Source of the DNA: Candidatus Faecivivens stercorigallinarum
GTDB lineage: Bacteria > Bacillota > Clostridia > Oscillospirales > Ruminococcaceae
Assembly (NCBI GenBank): GCA_018715465.1
Contig: DVLN01000070.1
Coordinates: forward strand, 1 to 5,132
Direction: 5' to 3'
DNA: 5,132 bases
Notes under the pieces: model-generated
Seen by the model: only the letters and a program-made list of their open reading frames with translations
The model's database searches: none
Told to the model about the DNA's origin: nothing
Translations under genes and position numbers: made by a program
Shown: positions 1-5,132 of the stretch, in pieces
How the letters are laid out: each line of letters begins with the position of its first letter
Numbering within the stretch: the stretch's first letter is position 1

Positions 1-893
1 TGCCGGACGGTTATGATAAACTATTGGAGAGTTACGGGATCCATTCTTATGTTTTCAATCCATTCATTCCGGTTTTGAATCTGCGGATGAACAATCGCGA
101 TCACCGTAAGATTTGTGTTATTGATGGCCACACCGGTTTTACTGGCGGCATCAACCTTGCCGATGAATACATCAACGTCCGCCAGCTGCATGGACACTGG
201 AAGGACACCGCAATCATGCTCAAAGGGGATGCAGTCTGGAGCCTGACGGTGATGTTTTTGACGATGTGGGATTTTGTCCGGGGGGAAAGGAGCGATTTTG
301 AGCTTTACCGCCCAGAGATCCATCAGTCGGTTCAGTATCCGCTGGATGGGTTGGTCCAGCCATTTACCGACAATCCGCTGGACAACGAACCCGTCGGGGA
401 AAACGTCTATCTGAACATGATCAACCGTGCTCAAAAGTATGTTTATATTACCACTCCTTACCTGATTATCAGCAATGAGATGATGACCGCCCTGACCAAT
501 GCCGCTAAAAGTGGGGTGGATGTGCGGATTATCACCCCGCATATCCCGGACAAGTGGTATGTGCATATGGTATCACAGGCCCACTATTCCCAGCTGATTG
601 AAGCAGGGGTGCGGATTTTTGAATATACGCCGGGTTTTATCCACGCCAAAAGTTTTGTAGCAGATGATCTGTACGCGGTCGTCGGGACGATCAATCTTGA
701 TTACCGGAGCTTGTATCTGCATTTTGAGTGCGCGACCTGGATGTATCGTTGTTCCTGCATATCAGATATCTGTGCTGACTTTAAGCGGACACAGCAGGTT
801 TCCCAGGAAATCACGCTGGATGACTGTCGGGCAGTTCCGTTTGGTAAACGGCTGCTGCGCAATCTGCTGAAGGTCTTTGCACCGCTGATGTGA
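1..893 (+). CDS. cls: Cardiolipin synthase, C-terminal part (5' end outside window)
   Basis: Membrane phospholipid enzyme of the phospholipase D superfamily. It joins two phosphatidylglycerols into cardiolipin and releases glycerol. The frame is open from the left edge (first full codon at base 3), so the true start lies upstream. The TTG at 24 is an internal Leu codon. Two HxKxxxxD catalytic motifs are visible: HRKICVID at bases 102-125, followed by the TGGINLADEY stretch, and HAKSFVAD at 642-665, followed by GTINLDYRS and LYLHFE. This spacing and order are typical of bacterial Cls. About 296 residues are present. Family members are usually near 480-510 residues, so roughly 200 are missing, including the N-terminal membrane segments. 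The C-terminus (RLLRNLLKVFAPLM) looks intact. Two candidate terminators follow, so this gene probably ends a separate transcription unit. Family assignment is firm; the cardiolipin product is inferred from family. Confidence 0.95.
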   Translation, partial: PDGYDKLLESYGIHSYVFNPFIPVLNLRMNNRDHRKICVIDGHTGFTGGINLADEYINVRQLHGHWKDTAIMLKGDAVWSLTVMFLTMWDFVRGERSDFELYRPEIHQSVQYPLDGLVQPFTDNPLDNEPVGENVYLNMINRAQKYVYITTPYLIISNEMMTALTNAAKSGVDVRIITPHIPDKWYVHMVSQAHYSQLIEAGVRIFEYTPGFIHAKSFVADDLYAVVGTINLDYRSLYLHFECATWMYRCSCISDICADFKRTQQVSQEITLDDCRAVPFGKRLLRNLLKVFAPLM

Positions 894-905
894 TGGGAAA
901 TACGA

Positions 906-957
906 CGGCAGATCACAGTTTTTACAGTATAGGAAACCGGAGTCTGCCGCGTTTTTT
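906..957 (+). terminator. Candidate rho-independent terminator after cls
   Basis: A perfect 7-bp inverted repeat, CGGCAGA at 906-912 and TCTGCCG at 943-949, is followed two bases later by six T (952-957). It begins 13 nt after the cls stop. The stem is GC-rich, but the 30-nt loop is long for an intrinsic terminator, so the call is moderate. Confidence 0.55.
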
Positions 958-970
958 GCCGGATATTTTT

Positions 971-1010
971 AGGGGTATATGGTCTTTCATCTGCCCCTTT
1001 TGTGCTTTTT
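971..1010 (+). terminator. Second candidate terminator, in tandem
   Basis: AGGGGTA at 971-977 pairs with TGCCCCT at 992-998 (7 bp with one G-U) around a 14-nt loop. TTT follows at 999-1001 and TTTTT at 1006-1010. It lies between the first terminator and the promoter at 1033, where insulation of the downstream operon would be expected. The T-run is interrupted by GTGC. A GGGG at 1011-1014 could pair with the same CCCC (994-997) and compete with the stem. Confidence 0.45.
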
Positions 1011-1032
1011 GGGGAAAACTTGTGACAGATAC

Positions 1033-1061
1033 TTGACCGGGCAGAGGAATGTTGGTATAAT
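1033..1061 (+). promoter_or_regulatory. Sigma-A-type promoter for the polysaccharide operon
   Basis: The -35 box TTGACC (1033-1038) is separated by exactly 17 nt from a perfect -10 box TATAAT (1056-1061). A TG at 1053-1054, one base before the -10, makes an extended -10. Transcription would start near A1068, leaving a leader of about 105 nt before the ATG at 1174. No other stretch in this gap comes as close to consensus. The hexamers and spacing are seen directly; activity is inferred. Confidence 0.85.
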
Positions 1062-1067
1062 AGCTTT

Positions 1068-1173
1068 ATATATGTGAATCTGAAAACAGGGTATTTCACG
1101 GTTGTTTGGGGCAGTTTTGTCTCTGTCTGACGGATAGCTGATTGAAAGATCCGCGTGTAAATGAGGAACGAAT
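1068..1173 (+). promoter_or_regulatory. Probable 5' untranslated leader of the operon
   Basis: This is the stretch between the predicted transcription start and the first gene. It contains small inverted repeats: GTGAA 1074-1078 with TTCAC 1095-1099, and CGGAT 1131-1135 with ATCCG 1149-1153. The Shine-Dalgarno site for the first gene is GAGGAA at 1163-1168, five bases before the ATG. I recognise no known riboswitch or T-box element and see no terminator-like T-run. The 5-bp stems are weak, so a regulatory role is unproven. Confidence 0.35.
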
Positions 1174-1986
1174 ATGCAGTTTTCTGTATTGATGAGCATT
1201 TATAAAAACGAAAACCCCGGATATTTCCGTGACTGTATCCAGAGCCTGGTAACTCAGACGGTCCGCCCGGATGAGATTGTTCTTATTGAGGATGGCAGGC
1301 TGCCGGATGAGCTGGAAAGTATAGTCGGGGAGTTTGGCAGGCTCTGTCCGCAGCTCAAGGTCGTCCGGTTTGAACAGAACCGCGGGTTGGGGAAAGCACT
1401 GTCGGACGGGCTGACTCATTGCAGTTATCCGTTGGTTGCCCGGATGGATACCGATGATATCGCGTTTCCTGACCGGTTTGAGAAACAGCTGGCGGCTTTT
1501 GAGCGGGACCCGGAATTGACCCTTTGCGGGGGACAGGTGCTGGAGTTTTCCGGTTCGACCGACAATGTTCTGCGGAGAAAGATGGTGCCGGTCACCCATC
1601 AGGAAGTTTTGCGGTATGCGGCAACCCGTAATCCGTTCAATCATCCGTCGGTTATGTTCAAAAAGGATGCAGTTCTGTCGGCCGGTGGCTATCAGCATAT
1701 GCCGGGCTTTGAGGACTATTACCTGTGGGCGCGGATGCTTGCGGCTGGTGCAAAGTGCTGCAATCTGCCGGACTTTATCCTGTATTTCCGAGCCGGTGAG
1801 GATGTCTATAAACGCCGGGGCGGCTGGAAATATATGAAATCGGCTGTGCATGCCCGCTGGGCGATTCATCAGACCGGTATCTCCGGTCTGGGTTCGTTTC
1901 TTTATGCCACTGCGGGGCAGATCGCTGTCAGCCTGCTGCCAAACGACGCACGCGGCCGGTTTTATCAGAAGGTGCTGCGGCGCTGA
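1174..1986 (+). CDS. Family-2 glycosyltransferase (AmsE-like), surface polysaccharide
   Basis: Cytoplasmic inverting glycosyltransferase of the GT-A fold that transfers a sugar from a nucleotide-sugar to a growing glycan. The 270-residue protein opens with the nucleotide-binding strand FSVLMSIYKNENPGYF (residues 3-18), then PDEIVLIEDG (32-41). The metal-binding DxD motif is ARMDTDD (89-95), NPFNHPSVMF lies at 153-162, and the likely acceptor/base region FEDYYLW at 179-185. The combination of MSIYKNE, GLGKAL, ARMDTDD, NPFNHPSVMFKK and EDYYLW matches the AmsE-like subgroup of exopolysaccharide glycosyltransferases. The length is normal and there is no membrane segment. The ATG start is supported by GAGGAA at 1163-1168. 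It is the first gene of the apparent operon. Donor sugar and linkage cannot be read from the sequence. Confidence 0.92.
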   Translation: MQFSVLMSIYKNENPGYFRDCIQSLVTQTVRPDEIVLIEDGRLPDELESIVGEFGRLCPQLKVVRFEQNRGLGKALSDGLTHCSYPLVARMDTDDIAFPDRFEKQLAAFERDPELTLCGGQVLEFSGSTDNVLRRKMVPVTHQEVLRYAATRNPFNHPSVMFKKDAVLSAGGYQHMPGFEDYYLWARMLAAGAKCCNLPDFILYFRAGEDVYKRRGGWKYMKSAVHARWAIHQTGISGLGSFLYATAGQIAVSLLPNDARGRFYQKVLRR

Positions 1987-2018
1987 AATATGGAATGGCG
2001 ATGCAGCAGATATCTCTT

Positions 2019-2043
2019 TCATGCTTGAACATGTGAGGCATGG
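2019..2043 (+). other. Hairpin in the GT2/TagB-like intergenic gap
   Basis: Bases 2019-2026 can pair with 2036-2043 (8 pairs, two of them G-U) around a 9-nt loop. A second perfect repeat, GCAGCA 2003-2008 and TGCTGC 2050-2055, encloses this stem. There is no T-run, so it is not a terminator. It lies just upstream of the next gene's Shine-Dalgarno site (GGAAG, 2065-2069) and could be an mRNA-processing or translation-control element, or chance. Confidence 0.3.
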
Positions 2044-2076
2044 TCAGAGTGCTGCCGCCAGATTGGAAGAAAACAG

Positions 2077-3228
2077 ATGAATAAACAACTGATTCGCCGG
2101 ATGACAGGTGTGCTGTCGCTTTTCAACCGGCTGCTGCCAAAAGACAGAAAAAAGATTGTATTTTACAGCAATATGGGATTCCGGGACAATGTCCGTGCGG
2201 TGTATGATGAACTGCTGCGGCACCCGGAGATGAAAAACTATCAGATTATCTGCGCGGTCAACGATTGGGCACTGTGGGAAGGGAAAGAACACCCGGATAA
2301 TGTCCGGTTTGTTTCCAACCTTGGTGGCGTTTTTCATTTTGTGACCGGACGGTATTTCTTTTACTCGTTCGGGAAATACCCGATCAAGCCGTCAAAACGG
2401 CAGATGGTGGTCAATGTCTGGCATGGTTCGCCGCTGAAAAAGATTGGCAATTATGAGTCGGATGAAGACCAGAACTTTTTTACGCTGGTACTGGCCGCGT
2501 CTGACTTTTTTGTACCGATTATGCAAAAGGCATTTTCCTGCAAACGGGAACAGGTTGTCGTCTGCGGACATCCCCGCAATGACGCGATGTTCTATCCCGG
2601 TGACCCTCTTGGGACGCTGGGAATCGGGGGAAAGTACAGCCGGCTGATTTTATGGCTGCCGACCTTCCGACAGTCAGCTTTTCTCGGAGACAATGATACC
2701 GAGGCGAAAGAGGGAACCGGGCTGCCGATCCTCAGCCGCCGGATAGATATGAAGGCGGTCAATGATCTGCTGGTGAGGGAGAATGCACTGCTGCTGGCAA
2801 AAATCCATCCGGCGCAGGATCTGTCACTGATCGACCGGGAAGGATTTTCCAATGTCCGTATCCTGACAAATGACGAGATGCAGCAGGCGGGCTGTGATTT
2901 ATACAGTCTGCTGGGGGTATCGGACGGACTGATCACCGATTATTCTTCCGTCTTTTTTGATTATCTGCTGCTCAACCGGCCGATCGGATTTACAGTGGAC
3001 GATATGGAGGAATACCGGCAGACCCGTGGATTTGTGGTGGACGACCCGTATCCATTGATGCCGGGACAGTTTATCCATACACCGGAAGAGTTTATCGGAT
3101 TTCTCACTGGATTACTGGCGGGAGAAGATGCGTTTGCAGACCGCCGGGAACAGGTTGGCAGACTGGTCAACCAGTATCCGGGTGGTAAGGACGCTGAACG
3201 CTGCCTCAAAATCGCCGGCATACTGTAA
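2077..3228 (+). CDS. CDP-glycerol glycerophosphotransferase family protein (TagB/TagF-like)
   Basis: Predicted cytoplasmic, membrane-associated enzyme that transfers glycerol-phosphate from CDP-glycerol to a glycan or lipid-linked acceptor. The 383 residues show the family's signature blocks in order: VWHGSPLKK (114-122), GHPRND (164-169), LPTFR (194-198), AKIHP (241-245), SDGLITDYSSVFFDYLLLNRP (282-302) and RGFVVDD (317-323). The His residues in WHG and KIHP are the positions known in TagF-type enzymes to be important for catalysis. The length fits a single-domain TagB-type protein, much shorter than polymerising TagF with its extra N-terminal region, so a primase or single-addition role is more likely than a long-chain polymerase. 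There is no signal peptide or clear membrane helix; the N-terminus is basic. The ATG is supported by GGAAG at 2065-2069, and no in-frame start exists between it and the upstream stop at 2026. tagD follows directly and would supply the donor. Confidence 0.92.
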   Translation: MNKQLIRRMTGVLSLFNRLLPKDRKKIVFYSNMGFRDNVRAVYDELLRHPEMKNYQIICAVNDWALWEGKEHPDNVRFVSNLGGVFHFVTGRYFFYSFGKYPIKPSKRQMVVNVWHGSPLKKIGNYESDEDQNFFTLVLAASDFFVPIMQKAFSCKREQVVVCGHPRNDAMFYPGDPLGTLGIGGKYSRLILWLPTFRQSAFLGDNDTEAKEGTGLPILSRRIDMKAVNDLLVRENALLLAKIHPAQDLSLIDREGFSNVRILTNDEMQQAGCDLYSLLGVSDGLITDYSSVFFDYLLLNRPIGFTVDDMEEYRQTRGFVVDDPYPLMPGQFIHTPEEFIGFLTGLLAGEDAFADRREQVGRLVNQYPGGKDAERCLKIAGIL

Positions 3229-3268
3229 GCGGCCGCCAAAGCCAAGCGAAAGAAAGGACTTAAATTCA

Positions 3269-3664
3269 ATGCGAAAAGTTATCACATATGGCACCTTTGA
3301 CCTGCTTCATTATGGTCATATCAACCTGCTGCGCCGTGCGCGGGCGCTGGGGGATTACCTGATCGTTGCGCTGTCGACGGACGAGTTTAACCGCGGCAAG
3401 GGCAAGGAATGCTATTTTAGCTATGAAGAACGCAAAGCGCTGGTCGAGTCAATCCGGTATGTTGATCTGGTGATACCCGAGACCTGTTGGGAACAGAAGA
3501 TTGAGGATGTTAAGGAGTTCAAGGTGGATACCTTTGTCATGGGGGACGATTGGAAGGGCAAGTTTGATTTCCTGAAGGATTACTGCGAGGTCGTCTACCT
3601 TCCCCGCACGCCGGAAATTTCGACCACTAAGATCAAGCAGGATCTGTTCAGCCCCAAGGCGTGA
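3269..3664 (+). CDS. tagD: Glycerol-3-phosphate cytidylyltransferase
   Basis: Cytoplasmic enzyme that makes CDP-glycerol and pyrophosphate from CTP and sn-glycerol-3-phosphate, the activated donor for glycerol-phosphate polymers. The 131 residues match the usual TagD length of about 130. Visible motifs are VITYGTFDLLHYGH (4-17), which contains the nucleotidyltransferase HxGH (14-17), GDDW (92-95) and RTPEISTTKIK (113-123), corresponding to the RTxxISTT signature. I chose the ATG at 3269. It begins with MRKVITYGTFD, as TagD proteins do, and has AAAGGA at 3253-3258. The frame stays open upstream to 3128, but that part overlaps the preceding gene and has no family resemblance. Directly after a TagB/F-like gene, it forms a donor-supply and transfer pair. 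The alternative, another small cytidylyltransferase such as an ethanolamine- or choline-phosphate enzyme, is less likely given the neighbour. Confidence 0.95.
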   Translation: MRKVITYGTFDLLHYGHINLLRRARALGDYLIVALSTDEFNRGKGKECYFSYEERKALVESIRYVDLVIPETCWEQKIEDVKEFKVDTFVMGDDWKGKFDFLKDYCEVVYLPRTPEISTTKIKQDLFSPKA

Positions 3665-3669
3665 GGAGG
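3664..3669 (+). promoter_or_regulatory. Consensus Shine-Dalgarno site for the GT4 gene
   Basis: A perfect AGGAGG lies 7 nt before the ATG at 3677. Its first base is the last base of the tagD stop codon TGA (3662-3664). This decides the start of the next gene in favour of 3677 over internal codons such as Met32, and so supports translation of the unusual N-terminal extension. The tight packing suggests translational coupling to tagD. Confidence 0.85.
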
Positions 3670-3676
3670 AAAACTG

Positions 3677-5014
3677 ATGAATCCGAATGAGATGTATCCG
3701 GGTGCACTTGAACAACCCGGAACCCTGCCGTTTCCCGGGTATAGTGAGACGCCTGAGATGGAACAGGGAATGACCAAAACTCCTTACAACATTCCGCTTG
3801 GTGTGACCCAGGAGTCGCTTCCAGGCGCGATACCTGTGGGGGATATTGCTTCACTGTACGAAGAGAAAAAACAGCCTGGACGGGCGCTGAAGGTACTCAC
3901 TGGTGTAATCGGGAGCGGGAATGGCGGAATGTCGACCTATGCGGTCAATCTGTTTTGTGCGATGCCGGTCAATGATTATGATGTGACTTTCCTTTCGACG
4001 GTTGAACATCCTTTCTATGAAAAGCAGATCAAGGATCATTATGGTAAGATCCGGGTGATCCCGTCCCGCAGCCGGCATCCTTTCCAGCATAAGCGTGAAC
4101 TGGAAAAAGTATTTTCCGAACAGAAATACGATGTCTGCCATATTCATCTGTCAACTGCCAGCAACATTGAGCCGCTCAAGGCTGCAATCCGTGCGGGGGT
4201 CCGGGTGATTATTGCGCATGTCCATTCCTCCGGTGCGGAGGGCGGAAAGATTGCCCGGCTGCTGCACCGGCTTAATGTGCCGAAACTTGGCAGGATGCCG
4301 ATTATCCGGCTGGCCTGTTCGACTGAAGCTGGGCGGTTCGGATATGCGGGCGGCAGTTTTGCGGTTGTTCCTAATGCGATTGATCTGGGACGTTTTTACT
4401 GGGAACCTGGGCGCCGCAACCGTTTCAGACGGTATTATGGTATTCCGCTGGACAGCTTTGTGCTGGGGCATGTCGGAAGGTTTGTTCCGGTCAAGAACCA
4501 GGGCTTTCTGCTTGAACTGCTGCAGTCGGTGAAAAAGCTGCGCCCCGATGCCAAGCTGCTGCTTTGCGGAGATGGGCCGAAGCTGGAGGAGATCAAGGCG
4601 AAAGCGGCCGAGATGGGCCTTGAAGGGGATGTCTTTTTCCCGGGTAATATCGTCAATCCGCAGGATGCTTACTGTGCGATGGATGTCATGGTTCTGCCGT
4701 CGCTGTTTGAAGGATTCCCGCTGACAGTTGCAGAGGCGTATGCCTGCGGACTGCCCTGTCTGGTTTCGGACAAGGTGACGCGGGAAGCTGGGTTTGGCGA
4801 CGAGATCGCGTTTTTCTCCCTCGACGGGGATAAAGCCGAACTGGCGAAAAAAGCGCTGGAAATGGCGATCCCGGAGGAGCAGCGCCGCAGTTTCCATGAA
4901 CGTCTGCGCGAGCTTGGATTCGACTGGAGCTCCCAGTCGGCCGAGATGCAGCGGCGTTATCATGGGGACGGTGAACCTGACAAAAAGGCAACTCCCGAAA
5001 GGAATGATGGATAA
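3677..5014 (+). CDS. Family-4 glycosyltransferase (EpsF/CapM-like) with N-terminal extension
   Basis: Retaining GT-B-fold glycosyltransferase, probably acting on a lipid-linked polysaccharide intermediate at the cytoplasmic membrane face. The 445 residues fall into two parts. Residues 1-68 are rich in Pro, Gly, Glu and Thr and have no recognisable fold. The catalytic part begins near ALKVLTGVIGSGNGGMSTY (70-88), with the N-domain glycine loop. VCHIHLSTAS is at 153-162 and HVHSS at 181-185. The C-domain shows VPNAID (231-236), GHVGRFVPVKNQ (264-275), LLCGDGP (295-301) and LFEGFPLTVAEAYACGLP (343-360), which contains the donor-binding E-x7-E pair (Glu345, Glu353). The start at 3677 is set by AGGAGG at 3664-3669. 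The C-terminus has a charged tail (about 428-445). Usual relatives are about 360-390 residues, so the extension accounts for the extra length. Sugar specificity is unknown. Confidence 0.92.
   Translation: MNPNEMYPGALEQPGTLPFPGYSETPEMEQGMTKTPYNIPLGVTQESLPGAIPVGDIASLYEEKKQPGRALKVLTGVIGSGNGGMSTYAVNLFCAMPVNDYDVTFLSTVEHPFYEKQIKDHYGKIRVIPSRSRHPFQHKRELEKVFSEQKYDVCHIHLSTASNIEPLKAAIRAGVRVIIAHVHSSGAEGGKIARLLHRLNVPKLGRMPIIRLACSTEAGRFGYAGGSFAVVPNAIDLGRFYWEPGRRNRFRRYYGIPLDSFVLGHVGRFVPVKNQGFLLELLQSVKKLRPDAKLLLCGDGPKLEEIKAKAAEMGLEGDVFFPGNIVNPQDAYCAMDVMVLPSLFEGFPLTVAEAYACGLPCLVSDKVTREAGFGDEIAFFSLDGDKAELAKKALEMAIPEEQRRSFHERLRELGFDWSSQSAEMQRRYHGDGEPDKKATPERNDG
3697..3740 (+). repeat. Three CCGGGT/ACCCGG blocks forming alternative hairpins
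   Basis: CCGGGT occurs at 3698-3703 and 3735-3740, with its complement ACCCGG at 3715-3720 between them. The middle block can pair with the first (7 bp when T3697-A3721 is added, 11-nt loop) or with the last (6 bp, 14-nt loop), but not both. The blocks start about 20 nt inside the GT4 gene and mostly code for Pro-Gly or neighbouring residues. The pairing is seen directly; any function is speculation. Confidence 0.4.
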
Positions 5015-5016
5015 GA

Positions 5017-5132
5017 ATGGAAAAATCGTTTGTCCGAAAGGCAATTGATACCCTTTTGGATCACAATCTTTACCGGCTGGTTGTACTGGTGATGGTCGTT
5101 GTCCGTACCTGTGCCTTTTTAAACCCGCTGAT
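5017..5132 (+). CDS. Start of a probable membrane protein (3' end outside window)
   Basis: The frame opens with ATG at 5017, two bases after the GT4 stop (5012-5014), and stays open through 38 codons to the right edge. The only in-frame codons upstream before a stop (5005) are not start codons. Possible ribosome binding comes from GGA at 5009-5011 or from AAAGGA at 4998-5003. After a short charged N-terminus (MEKSFVRKAIDTLLDHN) comes a hydrophobic run, LVVLVMVVVRTCAFLNPL (residues 21-38), like the first membrane helix of a multi-pass protein. Context in a polysaccharide operon right after glycosyltransferases suggests an O-antigen polymerase/ligase (Wzy-like) or, less likely, a flippase. Too little is present to assign a family. 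Confidence 0.7.
   Translation, partial: MEKSFVRKAIDTLLDHNLYRLVVLVMVVVRTCAFLNPL

Noticed and set aside
24..26. TTG as the start of the cardiolipin synthase
   Set aside because: The frame continues to the left edge, the residues before it fit the protein, and about 200 expected N-terminal residues are missing. It is an internal Leu codon.
701..1199. Minus-strand open frames across the cls end and the intergenic gap
   Set aside because: They overlap the cls C-terminus, terminators and promoter, and lack any recognisable motif.
1096..2022. Long open frame on the minus strand (308 codons)
   Set aside because: It runs antisense over the clear GT2 gene, shows no recognisable domain, and has the His/Arg/Pro-heavy composition of a shadow frame.
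2021..2080. 19-codon frame whose TGA overlaps the ATG of the TagB/F-like gene (ATGA)
   Set aside because: The overlap resembles translational coupling, but no Shine-Dalgarno site precedes the ATG at 2021 and the peptide has no notable features. Chance is more likely.
3229..3236. GCGGCCGC (NotI site) right after the TagB/F-like stop codon, considered as a cloning scar
   Set aside because: The flanking operon is continuous and tagD follows with a normal ribosome binding site. A single 8-bp site in sequence of this composition can occur by chance.
3128..3268. Upstream extension of the tagD frame (47 extra codons)
   Set aside because: It overlaps the end of the preceding gene in another frame, does not resemble TagD, and the ATG at 3269 has both a ribosome binding site and the expected N-terminus.
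4151..5044. Long open frame on the minus strand (297 codons)
   Set aside because: It is antisense to the GT4 catalytic domain, whose motifs are unmistakable. There is no family resemblance and no plausible operon context.

Overview
The window looks like a chromosomal piece of a low-to-mid G+C Gram-positive bacterium (Bacillota). The evidence is the genes and signals: CDP-glycerol and teichoic-acid-type enzymes, strong purine-rich Shine-Dalgarno sites, a consensus sigma-A-type promoter, and a cls gene of the Firmicutes kind. Base composition is about half G+C by eye. Arginine is coded almost only by CGN and proline mostly by CCG, which suits a gut Clostridia or Erysipelotrichia member better than a typical low-GC Bacillus. 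That placement is an inference. All genes are on the + strand.

Layout. (1) Positions 1-893 hold the C-terminal part of a cardiolipin synthase with both HKD motifs, cut by the left edge. (2) Positions 894-1173 are the only long gap. They hold two candidate terminators in tandem, then a consensus promoter (TTGACC, 17 nt, TATAAT, with an extended -10) and a leader of about 105 nt. (3) From 1174 to the right edge runs one apparent operon: a family-2 glycosyltransferase (AmsE-like), a CDP-glycerol glycerophosphotransferase-family protein (TagB/TagF-like), glycerol-3-phosphate cytidylyltransferase (tagD), a family-4 glycosyltransferase (EpsF/CapM-like) with an unusual Pro/Gly-rich N-terminal extension, and the first 38 codons of a probable multi-pass membrane protein. 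The gaps shrink along the operon (90, 40, 12 and 2 nt).

How they fit together. TagD makes CDP-glycerol from CTP and glycerol-3-phosphate. The TagB/F-like enzyme would move glycerol-phosphate from CDP-glycerol onto an acceptor. The two glycosyltransferases would add sugars to a lipid-linked repeat unit, and the cut membrane protein could be its polymerase or ligase. The most economical reading is a surface polysaccharide (capsule, exopolysaccharide or teichoic-acid-like) carrying glycerol-phosphate. No initiating transferase, flippase or chain-length regulator is inside the window, so the polymer cannot be named.

I see no mobile element, CRISPR array, tRNA or rRNA, and nothing that clearly amounts to a new system. 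The oddest features are the N-terminal extension of the family-4 glycosyltransferase and the three CCGGGT/ACCCGG blocks inside it.
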